A DNA stretch of 28,844 nucleotides from an uncultured Porphyromonas sp. (GTDB taxonomy: Bacteria > Bacteroidota > Bacteroidia > Bacteroidales > Porphyromonadaceae), in assembly GCA_943912835.1 (NCBI GenBank), contig CALTVJ010000015.1:1-28844 (forward strand). Direction: 5' to 3'. Below the pieces are notes generated by a model, which saw nothing but the letters and a program-made list of their open reading frames with translations, searched no databases and was not told the origin of the DNA. Of this stretch, positions 7,977 to 15,343 are shown in pieces. The translations under genes were made by a program, and so were the position numbers. Numbering within the stretch: position 1 is the stretch's first letter; each line of letters begins with the position of its first letter.

Positions 7977-8942
7977 CTAAGGCAGATAGTTTACATTTAG
8001 CTTCTTTTGAAGTGCTACGATTAGGTAAGCCAATATAGTACTGAGTACAGCTGCAATTGGGGCCGCCCAATTGTCAAACACTGATTGAGAAACGTAAGCC
8101 GCAGTTAAGACAATCATCATGTCGTGCCAATAGTAAATGTTGCCCGATAGTTTTTTCCCGACATATTCAATAGCACTCCCTTTACCAAAGTCTATATGCT
8201 TGAGAGCGAGCATAAAGATACTAAGAATCATAGCCAAACGAAGAATCGGAACGAGTATAGTAGATAGATTGCCGTGAATGCCGAACTTGGCAATGTATAT
8301 TGAAATTATGACACTTGTCGCAAGTATTCCCCAATGCTTAATTTGGAGCAGTGAAGTTTGATATTTGTGAATCAACAAACCTGTTGCCACACAAGGAATA
8401 CTGTAAAATATAGCATTCGCAGATAAGAATGATGCTGGCGAGCCAAAGATGAGTTCTCGATAGTCTTCAAAAATGAAACGGAATAACCAAAAGGAGGCAA
8501 AGAACCCAATGTATCTAGCATAACCTAGACGAGCTACGAACCAAAATAAGGCTAAGGCTTCTACTAAAGCTGTTAGATACCACAGGTGCCCTGCTTTATA
8601 ATGCTGTCCCATGAGTATCCATTTTGCCCATAATACCCAGTCGTGTAGTGGAGGGATACCTTGCCAAAACATGGCAGTATAAACCAGATGTGTTATTAAG
8701 ATAACGATAAGTACTTTTTTTATGCTAGACGAGACTCGTGTCATGAGTTTCGTGCTGTCGTCTGTGTAAAGGAAGTAACCCGTTATCATGAAGAATAAAG
8801 GTACTGCTATGGATGCGATGAGCTGGATGTATGGAGTTACTACCCCTGATGGAGCATGGAGTGCTACAACGCCCCAAGCACATAGAGCTTTGAGGATATA
8901 TAGTGAGGCTATCTCACCTTTGCTTTGGTTCTTTTGTTGCAT
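7977..8942 (-). CDS. Acyltransferase 3 (OafA/WecH-like) membrane protein
   Basis: A 321-residue polytopic protein with about ten hydrophobic helices and acyltransferase-3 hallmarks: the first helix ILKALCAWGVVALHA with the essential-type H29, FFMITGYF at 50-57 and GHLWYL near 118-123. The family transfers acyl groups, usually acetyl, to cell-surface glycans such as LPS O-antigen, capsule or peptidoglycan. No glycan biosynthesis cluster lies beside it, so the acceptor is unknown. It is 27 bases downstream of hemL and 27 bases upstream of prmA, so it is probably co-transcribed with housekeeping genes. Confidence 0.85.
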   Translation of the reverse strand: MQQKNQSKGEIASLYILKALCAWGVVALHAPSGVVTPYIQLIASIAVPLFFMITGYFLYTDDSTKLMTRVSSSIKKVLIVILITHLVYTAMFWQGIPPLHDWVLWAKWILMGQHYKAGHLWYLTALVEALALFWFVARLGYARYIGFFASFWLFRFIFEDYRELIFGSPASFLSANAIFYSIPCVATGLLIHKYQTSLLQIKHWGILATSVIISIYIAKFGIHGNLSTILVPILRLAMILSIFMLALKHIDFGKGSAIEYVGKKLSGNIYYWHDMMIVLTAAYVSQSVFDNWAAPIAAVLSTILAYLIVALQKKLNVNYLP

Positions 8943-8969
8943 ACAAGTTTGTTTGCTCTTTGGGCGGGA

Positions 8970-10271
8970 TTATTCGTTATCAAAAATATGCTCTAGGGTT
9001 CTTGTCATAGCTTGTGCTGTGCGCTCTAAGTCCTCATGACTGTGTGCTGCGGAGAAGAACATACATTCAAACTGTGATGGGGGTAGATAAATACCTTCCT
9101 CTATCATGTGTCGGAAGTAGCGAGCATACAGCTCAGTATTGGCTTGTTTGGCATCATCGTTACTGCGTACACCACCAGCTTTGAAGAACAGAGTCGCCAA
9201 CGAGCCTTGTCGGTTGAAGCTAATATGTTCGCGATACTTATCTAGCAGAGGGTGTATCAACTGCTCGAAGTATGCTGCTTTGCTTGACAGCTCGTCATAA
9301 AAGCCATCAGCTTGTAGCTCACGGAGCATTGCGATGCCCGCAGCAAGTGCTAAGGGATTCCCCGATAGAGTCCCCGCTTGATAGACAGGCCCGAGAGGGG
9401 AGAGTGATTCCATGATATCTCTACGTCCCCCAAATGCGCCGACAGGTAAGCCTCCGCCAATGATTTTACCAAGGCACGTTAAATCGGGGCGAATGCCATA
9501 GAGCTCTTGTGCTCCACCGCGACTTGCTCTAAATCCACTAATGACTTCATCAAAAATCAGCAAGACCCCACGAGTTGTAGTCAGTTCACGCAACTGTTGT
9601 AAAAACCCTTCCTCAGGCAAGATTAAACCCATATTGCCCATGATAGGTTCAAGAATGACCGCTGCTACGTCATTAGGGAAGGTGTCTAGTAGATGTTCTA
9701 CGCTCCGAATATCGTTATAGACCGCGACGAGAGTATCTCCTGCTGTTTGCTCTGTGACACCAGCGCTCCCTGCTTGCCCAAATGTCATCAAGCCACTCCC
9801 TGCTTGGATTAGGAAGCTATCTGCATGTCCATGATAACAGCCATCAAACTTGATGATTTTACTACGTCCGGTATAACCACGAGCTAAACGTACAGCACTC
9901 ATGGTAGCCTCTGTTCCAGAGTTGACCATGCGTACCATTTCAATAGATGGGAAGAAAGAGCATATGAGCTCTGCCATCTCCACTTCACGGGCATTGCAAG
10001 CTCCATAACTTGTTCCGTTTTGGAGCTCAGCAGTGATTGCTTCTTGAATGATTGGAGAGCTATGCCCAATAATCAAAGGCCCCCAAGAGCTGATAAAGTC
10101 GATATATTCATTCCCATCGACGTCCCAAATATGACTGCCTAATCCACGAGCGATATAAATAGGATTTAGCCCAACAGACCGAAAGGCTCTTACGGGGCTA
10201 TTCACTCCGCCAGGGATATAGTGGCATGCACGTTCGTAGAGTGCATCGCTTTGCTGTAAATCTCGCTTCAT
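8970..10271 (-). CDS. hemL: Glutamate-1-semialdehyde 2,1-aminomutase
   Basis: PLP enzyme that makes 5-aminolevulinate from glutamate-1-semialdehyde in the C5 tetrapyrrole pathway. I start it at 10271 (MKRDLQQSDALYERA), giving 433 residues. That is the family length and a normal N-terminus leading into the HYIPGGVNSPVRAF block. The open frame continues upstream only through a TTG and non-homologous sequence. PLP lysine is K269 in LGKIIGGGLPVGAFGG; the DEVISGFR cofactor-ring motif and NSGTEATMSA are present. It is followed by the acyltransferase gene after 27 bases. A 268-base gap separates it from the fucosidase gene. Presence of hemL implies at least the first part of heme or corrin synthesis, unlike P. 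gingivalis. Confidence 0.96.
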   Translation of the reverse strand: MKRDLQQSDALYERACHYIPGGVNSPVRAFRSVGLNPIYIARGLGSHIWDVDGNEYIDFISSWGPLIIGHSSPIIQEAITAELQNGTSYGACNAREVEMAELICSFFPSIEMVRMVNSGTEATMSAVRLARGYTGRSKIIKFDGCYHGHADSFLIQAGSGLMTFGQAGSAGVTEQTAGDTLVAVYNDIRSVEHLLDTFPNDVAAVILEPIMGNMGLILPEEGFLQQLRELTTTRGVLLIFDEVISGFRASRGGAQELYGIRPDLTCLGKIIGGGLPVGAFGGRRDIMESLSPLGPVYQAGTLSGNPLALAAGIAMLRELQADGFYDELSSKAAYFEQLIHPLLDKYREHISFNRQGSLATLFFKAGGVRSNDDAKQANTELYARYFRHMIEEGIYLPPSQFECMFFSAAHSHEDLERTAQAMTRTLEHIFDNE

Positions 10272-10539
10272 CTGAATCTGTCTGTAAAGTCGTGTGTGAA
10301 AAGTATTTGGGGAAGTCAAAAGCTTTTTGAGACTGCCCGACTGGTTCCAAAATGACAAGTTTGCCTTGTCATTTTGAGAGATTTTGAAGAATGCGGTAAT
10401 CGCAAGGCATTGAGACTGATGGCGCAGGGAGTTTACTCTTGTAAATGACCAAGCCCAAATGTCGAAAATAACGAAGCGAGTGCCGTATTATGCAATAGTC
10501 TCTTTTAAGAATTCCCCCAACTAATTATATCGTGTCTAT
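10272..10539. other. 268-base non-coding gap with perfect hairpin and repeated GAGACT motifs
   Basis: An 11-base perfect inverted repeat (10349-10359 with 10365-10375, loop 5) starts with AAAATGACAAG. GAGACT occurs at 10329 and 10412, and its complement AGTCTC at 10497. The outer two face each other about 170 bases apart, as short terminal inverted repeats of a small mobile or dispersed element might. No conserved ORF is seen. It must also contain the hemL promoter, but no good TAnnTTTG box stands out; TACTTTTC on the minus strand at 10297-10304 is the nearest. Confidence 0.35.
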
Positions 10540-12621
10540 CTAAAATACGGCAATATCGCCAATCGAAACGAAGCCTTTGTCATCTAGGACGCGCACAACC
10601 TCTAGTCGTACTTCTTTACCTCGTACAGCTCGTGGTAGTTTAATCTCCGTAGGGATTGGGTTGGCTTTGATATTCTGAAATTCGCCTTCGGCTACAAGCT
10701 TTTTATCAACATAGAGCTTGTATTTCTGAATATGTCCTTCTGCATCTCTTCCTTGGTTGGGAACGTAGACAAATTTAGAAATCAAGCTTGGCTTTTTGAA
10801 TTGTAGCGTAAGCTCTTTCATATCTTTGGGTAGATGTACCGAAGAGTAGCCATTGCCATCGGTTAAACGCTTGGCATCCTTCTCCTCCAATCCCTGTATC
10901 TTGAAGGCATTAGCAGAGTAACCAAAGCGATATACTTTTGAAGCTCTGTCGGAGCCACTGCTTGCCTCGACCTCAACGGCAATATGTCTGCCGGGGATGG
11001 TTACGGGCTCTGTGTAGTTTCTCCATACTCCCTTACCGATACGATAGCGATAACTGTAAGTCGATGTCGGAGTCTTGCCTACCGACGCGGGGGTAATAAC
11101 GAGTCTATCTTCATTATCTCTGTATGCCAATGGCGCATCTACAAGCTCGGCTGCGAAGTAGGCTTGTAGCTCTGAGAGACATACGGGACCCATACTCTTG
11201 GTTACTTTTAGGCGTATAGCATCGGTGAGTACGGGTTTCATACGAATGATGCGTTTGTAGCCAATGGTTGTGAGGCTATCTCCCGTTGTAATGGCTTGCC
11301 ATGCGCCAGATGCGTCACGAGTTTCTAGCTCAAAAGCTTCAACACGCTGCCCTAAACGGATATATTCTTGAAGTAGTATGTTGTTTAGCTTTTTGCGCTC
11401 TGGGAGCTCGAGTACGACTTCTGCTGTATGAATGTCGTCTGTTGTCGCCCAATAAGTCTCATCATTGCCATCTACGAGATGTGCGGGTGCAAATTTAGCT
11501 CCCACACGATTGTTTAAGGCTGTGACCTTAGCACCTTTGGCGAGGTTGTTGCTAAAACTTTTTTGGATATGCTTATACCAACGTACAGCATTGAGCGAGT
11601 CTGTCGCTGGTACGACTCCGTCAAGACTAATAGGGAAATTCAAGAGGAAGTTCGCATTACGTCCTACACTCTGATAGTAGAGATTTGTAATGTTTGCAAC
11701 CGAACGTACTTGGTGATCTTCACGATGATGATAGAACCAACCTGGACGAATACTCACATCCACCTCACCAGGCAACCATTCCTTAGCTCCACGATGCCCC
11801 CAGATATTCTCACGGTGATGTTTCTCCCCATCCATATCATAGGTAGCATAGTTTGTTTCTCCTGCCCAACCTTGCTCATTGCCTATCCAGCGTATAGTAG
11901 GTACAGTACCCCCAAAAATCATAATGTTGGGGTTGTTGGCTCTAAGGATTTCAGCTGCCTCTTCGTATTTATAGTACTCCTTGGGGTTGATGCTACGTTT
12001 TTCGTCGGCACCGCCATACCAACCTGTACCACCATTCGCACCATCGAACCAATACTCAAAGAGTTCGCCGTAGTTTGTTGCTAACTCTCTGATTTGCTCA
12101 TGGAATACCTTTTGATAGCCTTCACGCCCATACTCGGGGTGATTTCTATCCCAAGGACTGAGATATATACCGAGTTTTAAGCCGTATTTACGACATGATT
12201 CGCTGAGGTCTTTCACGAGGTCTCCTTGACCATTTTTCCAAGGACTGTTTTTTACCGAGTATTCCGTCGTCTTGGTTGGCCAGAGGCAGAAGCCGTCGTG
12301 GTGTTTGGTTGTGATGAGTACACCTTTCATCCCTGCCTCCTTGAAGGTGCGAACCCATTGGTCGGTGTCTAGTCTTTTGGGGTTGAAAGTGCTTGCGGGG
12401 GTATTGCCATACCCCCATTCGAGGTCATTAAAAGTATTTAAGCCAAAGTGGACAAAGGCATAAGTCTCGAGCTTATGCCACGCAATTTGTGCCTCTGTTG
12501 GCGTTGCCCCTACGGGTTTAGGTTCTGGCATATCTCCTCCTTGGGTTTGTGCTTGCAGTGAAGTAAACTGACTGCAAGCTAGGAGTAGAGATAGGGATAA
12601 CCCTGTTAGTTTCTTATTCAC
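10540..12621 (-). CDS. GH29 alpha-L-fucosidase with C-terminal discoidin-type domains, exported
   Basis: A 693-residue secreted exo-fucosidase, probably acting on host glycans. After an export signal, the GH29 TIM barrel spans about 35-350: HFGLNTFNDLEWG, the TKHHDGFCLWPT block (HH at 107-108) and nucleophile D193 in EYWFDGANGG. The acid/base is less certain, with E249 and E255 as candidates. Residues about 365-490 look like an F5/8-type C (discoidin) domain, 495-570 like a short CHB_HEX_C-type beta domain, and 575-693 like a second discoidin-like domain. This arrangement is common in Bacteroidetes fucosidases. The N-terminus has a lipobox-like LLAC at C16 and also a Sec cleavage site near LQA-Q25, so lipoprotein versus soluble is undecided. 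It lies 36 bases after fabD. Confidence 0.93.
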   Translation of the reverse strand: MNKKLTGLSLSLLLACSQFTSLQAQTQGGDMPEPKPVGATPTEAQIAWHKLETYAFVHFGLNTFNDLEWGYGNTPASTFNPKRLDTDQWVRTFKEAGMKGVLITTKHHDGFCLWPTKTTEYSVKNSPWKNGQGDLVKDLSESCRKYGLKLGIYLSPWDRNHPEYGREGYQKVFHEQIRELATNYGELFEYWFDGANGGTGWYGGADEKRSINPKEYYKYEEAAEILRANNPNIMIFGGTVPTIRWIGNEQGWAGETNYATYDMDGEKHHRENIWGHRGAKEWLPGEVDVSIRPGWFYHHREDHQVRSVANITNLYYQSVGRNANFLLNFPISLDGVVPATDSLNAVRWYKHIQKSFSNNLAKGAKVTALNNRVGAKFAPAHLVDGNDETYWATTDDIHTAEVVLELPERKKLNNILLQEYIRLGQRVEAFELETRDASGAWQAITTGDSLTTIGYKRIIRMKPVLTDAIRLKVTKSMGPVCLSELQAYFAAELVDAPLAYRDNEDRLVITPASVGKTPTSTYSYRYRIGKGVWRNYTEPVTIPGRHIAVEVEASSGSDRASKVYRFGYSANAFKIQGLEEKDAKRLTDGNGYSSVHLPKDMKELTLQFKKPSLISKFVYVPNQGRDAEGHIQKYKLYVDKKLVAEGEFQNIKANPIPTEIKLPRAVRGKEVRLEVVRVLDDKGFVSIGDIAVF

Positions 12622-12657
12622 GTTATGAATTGATTTCAGATTCTTTCGAGAAAATAT

Positions 12658-13545
12658 TTACGACAAGCTCTCAGCGCTTACGCCAGAGGCAATCTTCTTA
12701 ACTAATCCTTGCAACACAGTGCCTGGCCCTAGCTCTGTAAAGCTCTCGGCACCGTCACGCACCATCGCCTCTACACACTCAGTCCAACGTACAGGAGCTG
12801 TGAGTTGAGCAATCAGGTTACGCTTGATTTCGTTAGGTTCTATAACGGGGCTAGCTGTAACGTTTTGATAAACGGGGCAACGTGGAGTAGAGAATGGTGT
12901 CTCTTCGATAGCTTTGGCAAGTTCTTCACGAGCAGGCTCCATAAGTGGAGAGTGGAAGGCTCCACCCACTTTGAGTGGGAGTGCACGTTTCGCACCGGCC
13001 TCTTTGAGTAGTTCACAAGCACGTTCTACGCCTTTGATTGAGCCCGAAATCACGAGCTGACCAGGGCAGTTGAAGTTGGCAGCAACAACGACTTCATCTT
13101 GGATGCCGTTTAAGACTTCGACAACTTTGGCATCGTCAAGACCCAGTACAGCTGCCATAGTTGAGGGTTCTAGTTCGCATGCAGCCTGCATAGCTAAGGC
13201 ACGTTTGCTGACAAGGCGTAATCCATCCTCAAAGCTCAAAGCTCCACTAGCTACGAGGGCAGAAAACTCTCCGAGCGAGTGCCCTGCTACCATATCGGGT
13301 TTGAAGTCTTCGCCAAGGCAGATAGCACGTATCACAGAGTGGAGGAAGACCGCAGGTTGTGTGACTTTCGTTTGTTTAAGGTCTTCGTCTGTTCCCTCAA
13401 AGAGAATGTCTGTGATGCGGAAACCTAAAATCTCGTTAGCTTGCTCAAAAAGAGCCTTAGCCTCGGGGTAATTGTCGTATAGCTCTTTGCCCATACCAAC
13501 GAATTGAGCCCCTTGACCAGGGAATATATATGCGTGTTTGTTCAT
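12658..13545 (-). CDS. fabD: Malonyl-CoA:ACP transacylase
   Basis: Loads malonyl groups onto acyl carrier protein for fatty acid synthesis. The nucleophile S90 lies in GHSLGE, H198 in GAFHSP, R115 in LVSKRALAMQ (binding the malonyl carboxylate) and Q11 in FPGQGAQ. Length 295 is typical. It follows pepD by 38 bases and precedes the fucosidase by 36 bases on the same strand; it is not in a fab cluster here. Assignment is secure. Confidence 0.96.
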   Translation of the reverse strand: MNKHAYIFPGQGAQFVGMGKELYDNYPEAKALFEQANEILGFRITDILFEGTDEDLKQTKVTQPAVFLHSVIRAICLGEDFKPDMVAGHSLGEFSALVASGALSFEDGLRLVSKRALAMQAACELEPSTMAAVLGLDDAKVVEVLNGIQDEVVVAANFNCPGQLVISGSIKGVERACELLKEAGAKRALPLKVGGAFHSPLMEPAREELAKAIEETPFSTPRCPVYQNVTASPVIEPNEIKRNLIAQLTAPVRWTECVEAMVRDGAESFTELGPGTVLQGLVKKIASGVSAESLS

Positions 13546-13583
13546 CTGTTTGTTATTGTTTTGTTTGTTATTATTAGTTCAGT

Positions 13584-15041
13584 TTAGATTAGTTCCAAAG
13601 CACGACGCAATACCTGCCAAGTGCGTTCCACGCTAGCAATATGTACACGTTCGTCAGGGGAGTGTGGAGAGCGAATTGTTGGCCCTACCGAAATCATATC
13701 CATTTTAGGCATAACGCCTTGTATGATACCACACTCCAATCCTGCGTGGATAACTGTTACTTTGGGAGTTATGTTGAGTACCTCCTCATAGGCTTGTGTC
13801 ATCGTGTGCAGGATAGCACTGTCGGCATTTGGAGCCCAGCCGTTGTAAGATCCGTCAAACTCAACCTTAGCTCCACAAAGCATCATGGCACTCTCGATAG
13901 CTGAGGCAACAGCATATTTGCGACTCTCCAAAGAGCTACGCACCAAGAAATAGGCGGTAAACTTACCCGCTCCCAAGCTGATACGTGCCATGTTGGTTGA
14001 GCTCTCCACGATTTCGGGGAAATCTCTGAGCATGCTCAGAGGGCCATTGACGCAAGCCTCTATGGCATTGAGTACAGCATCTTGTAAATCTTCTGGAACA
14101 ACCGTTTGGGGCAAGTCTGTATGTTCAAGTTTTAGGCTGATATGCTCCTCAACACCTTGGTACTCGTTGATGTACATCTCTTGATAATCGCTGGCGAGTT
14201 CCCAAAGAGCATCGGCATTTTCGCTGGGGAGTGTAACCAAAGCGAAAGCTTCACGGGGTATCGCATTACGCAGAGAGCCCCCCTCGAAACTTGCCACGCG
14301 TACGCCACAACTTTGTACAGCTTCCTTGAGGAATCTATTCATTAGTTTGTTGGCATTCGCTCTGCCTAAGGCGATGTCTAAGCCTGAGTGTCCTCCTTTT
14401 AGCCCAGTGAGGCTGATTTTGACGGCAACGTCGTCATTTGGGGTGGGAACTTCGTCACGGTATTCAAGAGTCGCTTCTACATCCATACCGCCAGCACATC
14501 CGATGAAGAGCTCGCCCTCGTCCTCGCTGTCGAGGTTGATGAGGATGTCACCACGACTAAAACCAGCTTTCAAGCCATTAGCTCCGACCATGCCTACTTC
14601 TTCGTCAATGGTAAAGAGAGCCTCAATAGGTCCATGCTCAATATCATTTGCAGATAGTACAGCCATCGCATAAGCTGCTCCGATGCCATTGTCAGCTCCG
14701 AGAGTGGTCCCTTTGGCTCTAACCCATTCGCCATCGATATAGGCTTCAATAGGGTCAGTGTTAAAGTCGTGTTTTGTACTGCTATTGGCTTGGGGGACCA
14801 TATCTAGATGTGCTTGCAGGGTTACGACAGGCTTGTCCTCTCTTCCCTTAGTTGCAGGCTTGCGAATGATGACATTCCCAACGGCATCGCGTTCTGTTTC
14901 TAAGCCTAGGCGCGCTCCAAGAGCCAAGACGTACTCTTCTGATGCCTTGGTTTGTCCCGTAGGGCGTGGTATCTGTGTTAGGTCATAGAAATAGCTCCAT
15001 ACCTCGGCAGGTGCTAGCGATTTGATTTCTTCTTTAGCCAT
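13584..15041 (-). CDS. pepD: Aminoacyl-histidine dipeptidase (PepD, M20 family)
   Basis: A 485-residue cytosolic zinc dipeptidase of M20C type that cleaves Xaa-His and other dipeptides. Metal and catalytic residues align with E. coli PepD: H78 (LQAHLDM) with D80, D117 (LGADNG), E147 and E148 (TIDEEVG), D171 (NLDSED) and H460 (SPHSPDE). A dimerisation (lid) domain lies at about 190-390. No signal peptide. The start has a -7 motif 48 bases upstream (15089-15096), so it probably heads the pepD-fabD-fucosidase transcript. Peptide breakdown fits an asaccharolytic, amino-acid-fermenting lifestyle. Confidence 0.95.
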   Translation of the reverse strand: MAKEEIKSLAPAEVWSYFYDLTQIPRPTGQTKASEEYVLALGARLGLETERDAVGNVIIRKPATKGREDKPVVTLQAHLDMVPQANSSTKHDFNTDPIEAYIDGEWVRAKGTTLGADNGIGAAYAMAVLSANDIEHGPIEALFTIDEEVGMVGANGLKAGFSRGDILINLDSEDEGELFIGCAGGMDVEATLEYRDEVPTPNDDVAVKISLTGLKGGHSGLDIALGRANANKLMNRFLKEAVQSCGVRVASFEGGSLRNAIPREAFALVTLPSENADALWELASDYQEMYINEYQGVEEHISLKLEHTDLPQTVVPEDLQDAVLNAIEACVNGPLSMLRDFPEIVESSTNMARISLGAGKFTAYFLVRSSLESRKYAVASAIESAMMLCGAKVEFDGSYNGWAPNADSAILHTMTQAYEEVLNITPKVTVIHAGLECGIIQGVMPKMDMISVGPTIRSPHSPDERVHIASVERTWQVLRRALELI

Positions 15042-15088
15042 ACTTAAACGTAGTTTGATATTGGTTATTCCATGATATAAGTATATGG

Positions 15089-15096
15089 CAAAGATA
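15089..15096 (-). promoter_or_regulatory. -7 motif (TATCTTTG) upstream of pepD
   Basis: The minus strand reads TATCTTTG, a full TAnnTTTG match 47 bases before the pepD start. No matching -33 TTTG at the usual spacing. Confidence 0.5.
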
Positions 15097-15202
15097 CAAA
15101 TAATGCCCCTATCTCTTAATTTGCTTGCGCTTCCTCTTATTTAGAGCGTGTTTGACGGAGGCTTTCATGTTCTGACTTATTAGAATAATATCATCCTACC
15201 GA

Positions 15203-15251
15203 GACGACAATGCTCGTCCTACTTGATTGACGATTGTCGTCTAACTGAGAG
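15203..15251. repeat. Dispersed palindromic repeat, copies B1 and B2
   Basis: Two palindromes sit in tandem: GACGA-CAATGC-TCGTC at 15203-15218 and GACGA-TTG-TCGTC at 15229-15241. The second, with its flanks (15223-15251), matches copy A (1582-1610) at 25 of 29 positions. GACGACAAT (15203-15211) also pairs perfectly with ATTGTCGTC (15233-15241), giving a mutually exclusive 9-bp stem with a 21-base loop. CTACCGAG precedes the first copy. Confidence 0.5.
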
Positions 15252-15304
15252 GAAAAAATAGTAAAATCGGGGTGGATATAGAGAGCCATTCTACATAAAA
15301 AGCG

Positions 15305-15312
15305 TATCTTTA
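15305..15312 (+). promoter_or_regulatory. -7-like motif (TATCTTTA) upstream of gyrA
   Basis: TATCTTTA is one base off TAnnTTTG and lies 31 bases before the gyrA ATG in an A/T-rich leader. No -33 box is recognisable. Confidence 0.35.
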
Positions 15313-15343
15313 CAACAAAATATACATATAAGAATAAAGCAAG

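Larger units (their letters stand above)
15042..15343. other. Divergent intergenic region between pepD and gyrA
   Basis: This 302-base stretch has no credible gene. It holds the leftward pepD -7 motif (15089-15096), two copies of the dispersed palindrome (15203-15251) and a rightward -7-like TATCTTTA before gyrA (15305-15312). Confidence 0.6.

Noticed and set aside
8970..10358. Longer hemL beginning at 10358
   Set aside because: The extra 29 residues start at TTG, show no family similarity and include the right arm of the 10349-10375 hairpin; Met at 10271 gives the standard 433-residue length.
11563..12084. 173-residue open frame antisense to the fucosidase gene
   Set aside because: It lies wholly inside a well-supported GH29 gene, shows no recognisable domain and has no promoter or start context.
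13546..13583. TTTGTTATT-type repeats between pepD and fabD
   Set aside because: A 38-base low-complexity A/T spacer; the repetition is what simple sequence would give and there is no hairpin.
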